Assembly: GCA_049578985.1 (NCBI GenBank)
Contig: JBAUMZ010000045.1
Span: 1-55,076 of the forward strand
Direction: 5' to 3'
DNA: 55,076 bases
From: TH5896 sp049578985
Lineage (GTDB): Archaea > Thermoproteota > Nitrososphaeria > Nitrososphaerales > Nitrososphaeraceae
In this document: one piece after another, positions 47,192-55,076 of the stretch
Numbering within the stretch: the first letter of the stretch is position 1
Layout of the letters: each line of letters opens with the position of its first letter
The notes under the pieces: model-generated
What the model was told of the DNA's origin: nothing
The model's database searches: none
Seen by the model: the letters and a program-made list of their open reading frames with translations, nothing else
Program-made: the position numbers and the translations under genes

Positions 47192-47899
47192 CTAAGTATG
47201 TGTAATCCCTATACTAAAGATTTTTCTTATTGTCCATGCAAATTAGAACAAGTCTACAGAAAAGAATTAATCCTTTATGAAAGTAGTTAGTAAGTATTTA
47301 TATTGGAAATAACTCTAATTTTGTGACTAGGAGAACTTGTTGAAACTCTCTATACCTTAATGTTGGTCGTCGTCTACGACATGGCTCTCCTTACCTTGTC
47401 CTAGAAATTAAGTCTTGTGATTACGTATTACTATAAAAATTGATATTATCACAGAAAGGATTGCATATATGACAAAGCGCAGACAGGTTCTTTTTATTCC
47501 GATAAGTTGACGATATGAGTTAGAATCTTAGTAATGCTAATAAAGTTTAGGTCAAGTGTTGATAACATATTCGCAAGAGTATTACCGAAATCCCCTTTCA
47601 AAATATCAGAAAATTTTTTATAACAATGGCCAAATTTCTTTGTCATATTATTACCTTATTTGCCTTTGAAAAATGAAGAGAATTCCCTTACGCTCAGAAC
47701 TAGGACACAATAAGATACTCTTGCGATACCTTTAAGTTTGAGGGTTAGGAAAAATATATGGTTATGGCATTAGCCGTGGTGAGTAGTGTATGATAACCAA
47801 CATCATCAAAACGTTGTCTTAAGGTAAAGACAAACTGTCATGATGATGATAATGATAATGCCTACTAAATCAATAGAAAAAATATTAATGTGGTAATCA
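47192..47899. other. long spacer upstream of the glutamine synthetase gene
   Basis: About 700 bases without a supported gene. It contains TGATGATGATAATGATAATG (47840-47860), a simple repeat. AT-rich bases 47870-47890 may be the promoter. Confidence 0.4.
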
Positions 47900-49351
47900 A
47901 TGTCAAAAAATGAAGATCCCAAATTCATTCAGATAAGGTATACCGATGTTCCTGGTAGATTCTTAGCAAAATACGTTGCCAAAAATAGAGAATATGATAT
48001 AGAAAATCTTTACAAATATGGAATAGGCTTTGACGGCTCATCAGTGAGAGGTTTTGCCGACATCAATGAATCTGATCTTATGTTATTTCCAGACAAATCG
48101 ACTAGCAGAATTATCACGGAAAATGGGCTGATGATCCCAGGTTATGCAGTTGTATGTCTAATTGCTAATGTTTATAGAGGGTTTGGTCACGGTAGATTAT
48201 CTAAGGATCCTAGATATGTTTCTCAATGTATGGAAGAACATCTAAAGCAAAAGGGTTTGTTATGTCAAATCGGAGCAGAGGTCGAATGCTTCATCTTTGA
48301 TGATATTGGTCTGAAGGCTACTAGAGATAACGGTGGTGACGAGGGCGAGCCTAAGGTCATATCTATAGAACAATATGGAGCCGGCAAATATCCAATACGT
48401 ACAAAAGAGGGATACGATGCACCACCATTTCAAGATTCTCTATCGGCGTTTAGATTTGAAGTATCAGAGATCTTGGCAGGATATTATGATATTGATGTCA
48501 CAAACCTGATGCATGAAGTTGCAAGCAACGGACAAATAGAAATTAACTTTAAGCATAACACATTAACAAGGTCGGCAGATAATGTACAAATATACAAAGA
48601 TGTTGTAAGAAATGTTGCAAAACAACATAATAAAGTGTCAAACTTTATGCCAAAACCAATATTTAACCAAGAGAATCTGGGATCCATTAACGGTAATGAT
48701 AACGGTTCAGGAATGCATACAAGTATCAGTTTGTGGAAGAGCTCAGACGATAAAAATGGTAAGACAAATACGTTCTACGATCAAAATGACGATTACGCAG
48801 AAATAAGTCAAATTGCTAGATACTTTATTGGCGGAATCTTATATCATGCGTCTTCTTTGGCCGCGTTTGTGACACCAACCGTAAATTCCTATTATAGATT
48901 GATTCCTGGGTTCGAAGCTCCTATCTACGTCGCATGGGCAAGAGGTAATAGGTCTACTATTATAAGAGTGCCGGTAGATGAGAGGAATAATTACAAAACA
49001 AAGCGTATTGAATTTAGAGCACCAGATCCGTCTGCAAATCCGTATCTAGCATTTTCTGCCACTGTAGCAGCAGGACTTGATGGTATCAAAAATAAGATAG
49101 AGCCTGGAAATCCAATCGATAAAAATGTGTATAAAATGACTGATTTCGAGAGAAGTAACTTTGGTATAAAGTCGCTACCAACCAACTTAGAAGAATCGCT
49201 AGGCGCATTGAAGAGTGATTCAGAATATCTTGATATATGCTTTCGGAATGACCTCATAGATACTTATCTTATGCTCAAGGAGGAGGAGATAGTACAGATA
49301 GGAAAAGATAGTATGAAAGCTAAACAGTTCATGCTCTACTATGATGTCTGA
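47900..49351 (+). CDS. glnA: glutamine synthetase type I, variant
   Basis: 483 residues. Typical features: beta-grasp start, FDGSSVRGFADINESD, GAEVECFIFDD (metal Glu), HEVASNGQIEINF (metal Glu pair), YRLIPGFEAPIYVAWARGNRS, IRVPVD and RIEFRAPDPSANPYLAF. Two oddities: about nine extra residues (QENLGSING, 257-265) before the NDNGSGMH loop, and S275 where nearly all relatives have the second histidine of H-x-H; H273 is kept. The replaced residue contacts ATP in bacterial enzymes. It could be a paralogue with another amine substrate or a regulator; ordinary glutamine synthesis is not excluded. Confidence 0.85.
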   Translation: MSKNEDPKFIQIRYTDVPGRFLAKYVAKNREYDIENLYKYGIGFDGSSVRGFADINESDLMLFPDKSTSRIITENGLMIPGYAVVCLIANVYRGFGHGRLSKDPRYVSQCMEEHLKQKGLLCQIGAEVECFIFDDIGLKATRDNGGDEGEPKVISIEQYGAGKYPIRTKEGYDAPPFQDSLSAFRFEVSEILAGYYDIDVTNLMHEVASNGQIEINFKHNTLTRSADNVQIYKDVVRNVAKQHNKVSNFMPKPIFNQENLGSINGNDNGSGMHTSISLWKSSDDKNGKTNTFYDQNDDYAEISQIARYFIGGILYHASSLAAFVTPTVNSYYRLIPGFEAPIYVAWARGNRSTIIRVPVDERNNYKTKRIEFRAPDPSANPYLAFSATVAAGLDGIKNKIEPGNPIDKNVYKMTDFERSNFGIKSLPTNLEESLGALKSDSEYLDICFRNDLIDTYLMLKEEEIVQIGKDSMKAKQFMLYYDV

Positions 49352-49541
49352 ACATGATGTGAGTGAAGATTGATTTTATTTTTTGGAGGGTTCTAAAAAA
49401 CTTGGTAGGGTATAAAAAGAAAATGAATGAAAGAAGACTTGGAGAACAATCAATTGGCGCCGTAATAGTATATATAGACCACCGCATTCATTTCATAAAC
49501 AATTTGTACTCTTAAAAAGGCCTGGAGGAGATTGGAATTGC
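49352..49541. other. spacer with TATA and ribosome-binding site
   Basis: AGTATATATAG at about 49468-49478 and CTGGAGGAG at 49522-49530 precede the mini-gene at 49542. Confidence 0.4.
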
Positions 49542-49664
49542 ATGAAAGGACATAAGGAAAACCAAGATACAAATCATGATACACTTAACCTCTTAGAGGA
49601 AGGGAAGATTATGAAGGCAGGATTTCCAGCGAGAACATACAATCACCTCATTTCTCCAATGTAA
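49542..49664 (+). CDS. possible 40-residue protein
   Basis: ATG preceded by GGAGGAG at 11 bases and by a TATA box about 65 bases upstream. The product is polar (LNLLEEGKIMKAGFPARTYNH). Its end overlaps the 3' end of the helicase gene on the other strand by 22 bases. Unrecognised. Confidence 0.35.
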   Translation: MKGHKENQDTNHDTLNLLEEGKIMKAGFPARTYNHLISPM

Positions 49665-51169
49665 TTGTCAAGAGACATTGGTTCTTTTTGAATTTGTTTT
49701 ACGCCCTGCTGTGTTTTACTTCTTCCTCTTTTATCAAAAGATATCACTTTTGTTTTCTCGTTGTCGGCATCATCAAAGCTATCTTGAGCCATACCTGTAG
49801 CACGTTTGACAGTTCTTAGAGTTTGATGATCCGTGGTTCCTGTAAGATAAATTGCATAAATGAACGCAGCTTCCTTGCCATCAGATTTTCTAATTACTCT
49901 TCCAATTCTTTGAATGGTTTGATTTATGTTCGAAGTATTTGCCAAAATTATCGCGACCCCTACCTCGGGTACATCATAACCTATTTCTAAGGTGTGAACT
50001 GACAGAAGGGGATAAAATTCAACTCCCCACTTTGATAATATTTCTTGCCTTTCATTAGCCTTGAGCTTGCTCTCAATGACGTACGATTTTATTTTCTTTT
50101 TGAATTGCAGTTCTTCCCTGAGCTTATGGACCGACTCCAGTGTCTCACTAAATACCATTATCCGCTGTTTCGGATGTCCTTTTGATATTATATCTGCGGC
50201 GGCTAATATCTTATTATCAGCACAATTCAAAAGAGCTTTCCGCTTTCTCACATTTGCAAACCATGTTTTTGCCATAAATGCTGGAGGACCTCCTCTTCGA
50301 AGTAGCAAGGAGAAAGATTGGGCGTCATATCGATTGAGCCGGTTTGAGATGTTGGTTATGTTTGAAGAACAATCATGATAGATCCTTCTCTCTGACTCAG
50401 TTAATTTGACTTTTATAGGGAGTATTACTGGTCTTGCTAACCTGCCATCTCTTACCGCCTCTTTTACTCGGTATTTTCTTACAGGTGGGAGGACACTTAG
50501 AATGGTATTGAAATTTGGATCATTTTCATCTATTGTGGCCGTTAGTCCTAAAATTGCCTTACTGCGATCCTCTACGACAACATCAAAAATCTGGCTAAAT
50601 GACTTTGCACTTTCTCCAATCAAATGAACCTCATCAAATATGATCATTTGAGAATTGCGAAGAATATTTAAGTTGTTATTGATGCTTTGATACGTACTTA
50701 CTGTTATTTCGCGTACCTCTTTTTTTTCTCCGAAATATACTCCTATCTGTTTTTTAGAAATGCCATATTTAAGTAATCTCTTTACATTCTGTTCAATAAG
50801 AACGATCCTTGGAACCAAAAGAAGGATCTTAAATTGAGAAATAAATTTGTTGGATGCTTTTTCACCTGAACCATTTTTGATTATAGATCCGAACTCATCA
50901 AAGTTAGTATTACTCACAATATCAGATACAATCCCCTGACTTGCTCTCGCCGCACGTCTTGCGCACTCAAACGCAATTTCGGTCTTACCAGTACCAGTAC
51001 TGTATACTATTGAGCCCCTAAAATCATTCGCTATCCATGCTTCTACAGCCTCCTCCTGATCTTTTTTTAGATTAAATGGAAATCTCAGGTGCTCAATTGC
51101 AGGTGAGCCTCTTTCAGATCTTGTATCCTTTGAAGCCTTTACTTTTGCATTGACGTCTGCTTTAATCAT
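49643..51169 (-). CDS. XPB/SSL2-like superfamily 2 helicase
   Basis: 508 residues. Motifs: Walker A YSTGTGKTEIAFE (56-68), LLLVPRIVLIEQN, IIFDEVHLIGE (DEVH box), ILGLTATIDEND, then in the second motor domain MVFSETLESVHKL, LLSVHTLEIGYDVP and QRIGRVIRKSDG. Order and motif shapes fit XPB-type DNA translocases of archaea, which act with nucleases in repair. The usual N-terminal damage-recognition region is missing or short. No Bax1 nuclease gene is next to it. Confidence 0.85.
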   Translation of the reverse strand: MIKADVNAKVKASKDTRSERGSPAIEHLRFPFNLKKDQEEAVEAWIANDFRGSIVYSTGTGKTEIAFECARRAARASQGIVSDIVSNTNFDEFGSIIKNGSGEKASNKFISQFKILLLVPRIVLIEQNVKRLLKYGISKKQIGVYFGEKKEVREITVSTYQSINNNLNILRNSQMIIFDEVHLIGESAKSFSQIFDVVVEDRSKAILGLTATIDENDPNFNTILSVLPPVRKYRVKEAVRDGRLARPVILPIKVKLTESERRIYHDCSSNITNISNRLNRYDAQSFSLLLRRGGPPAFMAKTWFANVRKRKALLNCADNKILAAADIISKGHPKQRIMVFSETLESVHKLREELQFKKKIKSYVIESKLKANERQEILSKWGVEFYPLLSVHTLEIGYDVPEVGVAIILANTSNINQTIQRIGRVIRKSDGKEAAFIYAIYLTGTTDHQTLRTVKRATGMAQDSFDDADNEKTKVISFDKRGRSKTQQGVKQIQKEPMSLDNYIGEMR

Positions 51170-51930
51170 CCGTCTAACTATCCATCCTCCTTGAATAGAT
51201 ACAATTCAATATCGTAGGGATCTCTCCTTATATTTTTCCGATATTTTTCTTTTAAACCTAGGACAGGATAAAAAGTGAACATGACATTCATGATGACTAC
51301 CCATGAAAAACATACAACTCATTTTCATACATTATATATTTCAATATATATTATCTCTCACCTTCCAATTCCGACACCTTTATGCGACACCGCCACCTTT
51401 ACATCTGGGGTAAGTGAAAAAGATGAGGTGGATGGCTCAAAAAGAGGCCTAAAACCTTAGTTTCTAGTGCCATGATGCGTCAAATTTTCTAGTTTTAAAT
51501 TAATTTGCATTAGTGTATCTGTATTTCATGTATATAGATTTGAACCCTCTACACATCATTCTTTTGTCCTAATTTGGTGGCGAATTATCTGCGAATTTAC
51601 AGCCTCCAATGCCGCCGCTTCGGCTACAACTCATGACGAGCTCTATCAATATCGATGGGAATAGCGAATGGTCCTTCAGGCGTAGCAAACACTGGCCAGC
51701 CTAATTTTCATCGGGGGGGTTCAGTTAATTCAAATACTCATAATATATTTCATAGATACTCATGACTCAATTGCATTTCATTATATTACTATTCCATATA
51801 ACCACGATCCAAAAATTTTGCAGACTGAAATTATATAGTATTATATGCCATGACTATCTGACCAATTCATTATGAAGATGTTCTATAGACCATAAAATGA
51901 TAGACGAATGCCAAGAGGTAGGAATTACTG
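51170..51930. other. long spacer
   Basis: About 760 bases, no supported gene (the 61-codon ORF at 51275 is low-complexity). A run of seven G is near 51714. Confidence 0.4.
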
Positions 51931-52284
51931 ATATGTGCGGTTGCCCTCTGTGCGAATCCAAGTATTAAGTTTACAGCAGTTTTAGATGGGAAGGGAAGAT
52001 TAATTGTTGCAGATGGCAAGTCTAAATCCAAAAAGTCCAACAACATTTGTAAGCATGTTACAAATGTGAATTATCTGTTCCATCAAAACTAAATCCTCCC
52101 TAGTTTGCAGAAAAGATATAACAAGAGTATAAAAGTCATGATAGATAAAAATGGTACTAAGATAGAATTCAAGACAGTTCATGTTAGTTGGAACACTGAG
52201 ATTGCGATAACTCCATTAGCAGAAATAAAAGGGTTGTATCTATGTGTGTACTTTAGTCGTCTATCAAGACTGATCGAGAAATAA
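51931..52284 (+). pseudogene. DUF6659-like thaumarchaeal protein remnant
   Basis: Open frame reading ALCANPSIKFTAVLDGKGRL, then an in-frame TAA at 52090, then DKNGTKIEFKTVHVSWNTEI and ITPLAEIKGLYLCVYF to a stop at 52284. The order (CANPxIxFAxVxDxxGxLI … ITPLAxxxxLYLC) matches a family of small regulators or sensors abundant in Nitrososphaerota. A stop in the upstream frame also removes the start. Confidence 0.6.
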
Positions 52285-52346
52285 ACCGAGCCACATTTTC
52301 ATATAGTTATTTCTAAGCTTATACTACTTGTGTAATTAGCCAAAAG

Positions 52347-53738
52347 TTATGATGGATCACGTGGATAACCTAGTGACTCTATCTTTTGGCTCAGTACAAC
52401 AGGATACAAGACTGGTTCTACATCTAAAGATTTCAAGGCTGTTGGAAGGAGTTCTATTTGTTTCCAAGAGTATTTCTGTATTTCAAATATTGACGACATT
52501 TCAAATACACTATTACCATTTTCCACATATTTCTTTAATAGCAAAATACATCTGTCAGGGGGCTTCTCGTTCTCTAAGATCAAGTAATCCTTTTCTAAGA
52601 CATTATTTTCAATGAATCTAGCTATTTGCTTGGGTCCTGGGTATGTTTCTTTGCCCAAGCTAGTCTTTGATTTGTACAACATTTCGTAATTACTATTATT
52701 TTTGTCAGGATTGCGAATCTTAACTGCAACCAATTTGTATATGCCATTCATTGCAGGATTGTCCCGAGAAGTGCTCAGCTCTGTGCCAACTCCAAAATAG
52801 TCTATCGGAGCGCCTTTGGCTAAGAGTTTCAAGATGGAATGCTCGTTTAGGTCTCCACTAACCATAATTTTTGTGTCTTTACAGCCTGCATTGTCGAGCA
52901 ATTTTCTTGTCTCTGTGCTAAGTGTGCAGAGATCTCCGCTATCGAGTCGAATGCCATAAGGTCTGATCCCTGATCTTAGCAGTTTCGTTATCGCTTCCAC
53001 CGTATCATAAGTATCGACAAGCAGGAATCCGGTTGGAAACATATTGTTGAATTCTCTGAGGGCATCAAGTTCGTTTTCATGACTTAATATAAAAGAATGA
53101 GCCATAGTACCAAATACTGGTATGCCAAAGGCCTTTCCAGCAAGGGTATTAGAGCTTCCCACACAGCCACCGATGAATGCTCCTCTAGCTGCAAGAGCGC
53201 CGGCTTGCGGTCCATGTGCTCTTCTTGAGCCAAATTCTACAACTGGTTTGTGGCTAGCTGCTAATACAATTCTAGCTGCTTTGGTGGCAATCAAACTCTG
53301 AAAGTTAATTATCGATAAAATACACGTTTCCAATAGCTGTGCTTCAATGATCGGAGCTTCTATCCTCATGATCGGTTCATTTGGAAACAAGATCGTTCCT
53401 TCGGGTACCGACCATAAAGATCCGTTAAACTTGAATCGTCTCAGATAATCAAAGAATTCCTTCTTAACATCCTTCAACACTTCTAAGGATTGTAAGTATG
53501 CTATTTGGTCGTCATCATAACGTAAATTCAAGACGTACTGTATAACTTGCTCAAGTCCTGCAACCATAATAAACGATCTGTTATTAGGCATTTTCCTTAC
53601 AAACATTTCAAAAATCCCCACAGTTTTCCGTTCTCTATGATACGGACTTGAGTAATATGCCGCAGCCATTACTATTTGGTAAAGATCGGTCGCTAATGCA
53701 AAATTTTTGATCTCGCCATAAATGCCGTCATTATACAT
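52347..53738 (-). CDS. pncB: nicotinate phosphoribosyltransferase
   Basis: 463 residues, normal length. It joins nicotinate to PRPP to make nicotinate mononucleotide in the NAD salvage path. Visible signatures: FALATDLYQIVMAAAYY at the N-terminus, VEFGSRRAHGPQAG with the catalytic region, FGIPVFGTMAHS, GIRLDSGDL and VSGDLNEHSI (phosphoribosyl-binding), and FGVGTELSTS. The C-terminal extension after 370 is typical for archaeal forms. Cytoplasmic; monocistronic. Confidence 0.92.
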   Translation of the reverse strand: MYNDGIYGEIKNFALATDLYQIVMAAAYYSSPYHRERKTVGIFEMFVRKMPNNRSFIMVAGLEQVIQYVLNLRYDDDQIAYLQSLEVLKDVKKEFFDYLRRFKFNGSLWSVPEGTILFPNEPIMRIEAPIIEAQLLETCILSIINFQSLIATKAARIVLAASHKPVVEFGSRRAHGPQAGALAARGAFIGGCVGSSNTLAGKAFGIPVFGTMAHSFILSHENELDALREFNNMFPTGFLLVDTYDTVEAITKLLRSGIRPYGIRLDSGDLCTLSTETRKLLDNAGCKDTKIMVSGDLNEHSILKLLAKGAPIDYFGVGTELSTSRDNPAMNGIYKLVAVKIRNPDKNNSNYEMLYKSKTSLGKETYPGPKQIARFIENNVLEKDYLILENEKPPDRCILLLKKYVENGNSVFEMSSIFEIQKYSWKQIELLPTALKSLDVEPVLYPVVLSQKIESLGYPRDPS

Positions 53739-54502
53739 AGATTATCGCTATGTAGCAAAACCTTTAACCTTTATGTGATCTAACATGATCTGAGAATTTA
53801 GTTGTGGATGTGGCCTGTGATAAATGAATCGAGATTAGGCCAGATATTCTGATTTTTTGAACATTTGTTGTTACTATTGACGAAATGGAGTACCACATAT
53901 ATATAATACAGGCCACACAGCTAATGATTGTATTCCCAGCGCTTCTGCTCCAAATGCCTCCATTCGTATGCCTACCACACAGAAATCATATCAACTCGAG
54001 CTGATAACTCTAAAGTACTGCGCTGCACTGTGGCGACTTGCTCATGTATAATTTCTTCCACTAATGCTATTACGGATGGATAACACACTTTCAGTCGAAG
54101 CTTCGTCTTGGACATTAAAGAGATCTATCCGTTTCCTGTTGGATAATGTCTTCATTTGATCGGCACCGCTGTTGTATATAATTTAAAAGCGGCTCTGGGT
54201 TATCCGCTGCAGGACAATCTCATTTAGAGAGCATGTTACCATTGAGAAGAAGGGTAGGCATTTGTTAGAGTACGCCTGGTAACCTCCTGTTTATTGACGA
54301 TTTCGTTGACTTGATCTCCAAATAGCGAAGGATTTTATGATTGTCAAAATGAGCTCATCGCAAAGTTCATATTTTGAGATATGCAGCGAATCGTACCTCA
54401 ATCCCAGAACTACATGTTGTACAATTCTGCTTGTTGTCTTGTCGTATTTGTACAACAAATAAATACTATGATAATGGATTACCACGGGAAAGCTATCATA
54501 GT
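53739..54502. other. spacer with weak small ORFs
   Basis: The minus-strand ORF 53972-54115 (47 codons, MSKTKLRLKVCYPSVIALVE…) looks protein-like but ends early and may be a remnant. A TATA-like AATAAATACTATG near 54457-54470 lies about 35-45 bases before the next gene. Confidence 0.35.
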
Positions 54503-55076
54503 ATGGCTAGTTCTGGAATGGATGGAGATGCGCATCAACACTTGAGATACATTACGATACAAAAGGAAGAAGGTATTATGATTATTAGAATTCGTAGACC
54601 AGAGGTACTAAATGCATTGAATAGAGAAACCATGAAAGAATTGGAGCGTGCTTTCTCTATTGCTGCAGAGGATAATGAAATAAAAATTGTTATTGTTACG
54701 GGATCGGGCGAAAGGTCATTTTGTGCAGGTGCTGATGTTACCTATGTTGTCAATATTAGTCCTATCGAAGCTCAAAATTATGCTTCGAGAGTGCATTCAT
54801 TACTTAATAGAATTGAACAACTTGACAAACCTGTCATAGCGGCTGTCAACGGGTTTGCTTTAGGAGGCGGGTGTGAATTAGCAATGGCATGTGATATTAT
54901 CATTGCCTCCAGTAATGCAAGGCTTGGTCAGACGGAAGTACGAATAGGTATACCACCAGGTTGGGGAGGTACTCAACGTCTAGTAAAATTAGTGGGACCA
55001 GCAAAGGCCAAAGAACTAATCTTTACTGGAAAGATGATTTCTGCACAGGAGGCATATGAAATTGGCCTGGTTAACA
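54503..55076 (+). CDS. enoyl-CoA hydratase (crotonase) family, 3' partial
   Basis: First 191 codons of a crotonase-fold enzyme; the rest is past the window. Oxyanion-hole motif CAGADVTYV, catalytic glutamate in GGGCELAMACD, second glutamate in QTEVRIGIPPGWGGTQR. In this phylum such an enzyme hydrates crotonyl-CoA and dehydrates 3-hydroxypropionyl-CoA in the 3-hydroxypropionate/4-hydroxybutyrate carbon fixation cycle; other crotonase roles (fatty-acid breakdown) cannot be excluded. ATG chosen at 54503; an in-frame ATG at 54518 is possible. Confidence 0.85.
   Translation, partial: MASSGMDGDAHQHLRYITIQKEEGIMIIRIRRPEVLNALNRETMKELERAFSIAAEDNEIKIVIVTGSGERSFCAGADVTYVVNISPIEAQNYASRVHSLLNRIEQLDKPVIAAVNGFALGGGCELAMACDIIIASSNARLGQTEVRIGIPPGWGGTQRLVKLVGPAKAKELIFTGKMISAQEAYEIGLVN

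Noticed and set aside
51275..51460. 61-codon ORF after the XPB-like helicase promoter
   Set aside because: Low-complexity His/Thr/Ile composition, no start signals, no recognisable domain.
9830..51720. Runs of 6-8 G or C in spacers (about 9836, 24920, 32252, 35406, 51714)
   Set aside because: Their flanks share no sequence and I see no common structure. They are striking in AT-rich DNA but nothing supports a function.
1..55076. CRISPR array
   Set aside because: No set of regularly spaced repeats was found; the only tandem repeats have two copies without spacers.

Overview
The window reads as chromosomal DNA of an ammonia-oxidising archaeon (Nitrososphaerota, formerly Thaumarchaeota), closest in style to the Nitrososphaera/Nitrosocosmicus branch. 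Support: AT-rich DNA with long, poorly coding spacers; TATA boxes about 25-32 bases before many start codons (short or absent leaders); a small zinc-ribbon protein typical of the phylum (31041); an archaeal secreted family (37068); MEDS-type sensor and class III cyclase genes; and an enoyl-CoA hydratase of the type used in the 3-hydroxypropionate/4-hydroxybutyrate cycle at the right edge. The genus is inferred, not proven.

Layout. 1-6.4 kb: a frameshifted IS630-family transposase running in from the left, a nitronate monooxygenase-like flavoenzyme, a secreted histidine-rich protein, an ABC-2 exporter (ATPase and permease) and a divergent HtrA-like protease. 6.4-12.8 kb: a plastic region with a transposase remnant, a possible structured RNA, a paired-repeat element, an orphan ribbon-helix-helix antitoxin-like gene, a decayed GHKL ATPase and a secreted RTX-like calcium-binding protein. 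12.8-16.6 kb: a receiver/glutaredoxin-like/thioredoxin-reductase-like fusion, its partner histidine kinase with a cyclic-nucleotide-binding-like domain, and a rhodanese. 16.7-22 kb: a truncated second nitronate monooxygenase, a MEDS-like sensor, small proteins and the overlapping msrB-msrA pair. 22-30 kb: an MrfA/Hrq1-like helicase, an atypical pyruvate kinase and an aldehyde dehydrogenase broken by four lesions. 30-43.5 kb: small proteins, a tautomerase, broken lipid kinase, Rad3-like helicase, isochorismatase and histidine kinase genes, an alpha/beta hydrolase and a cation diffusion facilitator. 43.6-55 kb: a class III nucleotide cyclase, an HAD phosphatase with a damaged start, a glutamine synthetase variant, an XPB-like helicase, nicotinate phosphoribosyltransferase and the partial enoyl-CoA hydratase.

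Working together. Redox and stress repair is a theme (MsrA/MsrB, rhodanese, HtrA, the redox-like two-component pair, flavoenzymes). A cyclase and a kinase with a cNMP-binding fold hint at cyclic nucleotide signalling, although the binding site of the kinase looks incomplete.

The most striking structural result: a 107-bp element, flanked by TA at both ends and encoding the tail of an IS630 transposase, occurs twice in inverted orientation (32523-32633 and 42783-42893; 3 differences). The HisKA half of a histidine kinase abuts one copy and the ATPase half abuts the other. Inverting the 10.15 kb between them rebuilds one kinase gene interrupted by the element at a TA site, and also places region 42494-42782 upstream of the tautomerase. 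I infer a past, possibly reversible, inversion driven by these two copies.

At least nine genes are pseudogenes or fragments, several with in-frame stops rather than only indels, so gene decay is unusually visible here.
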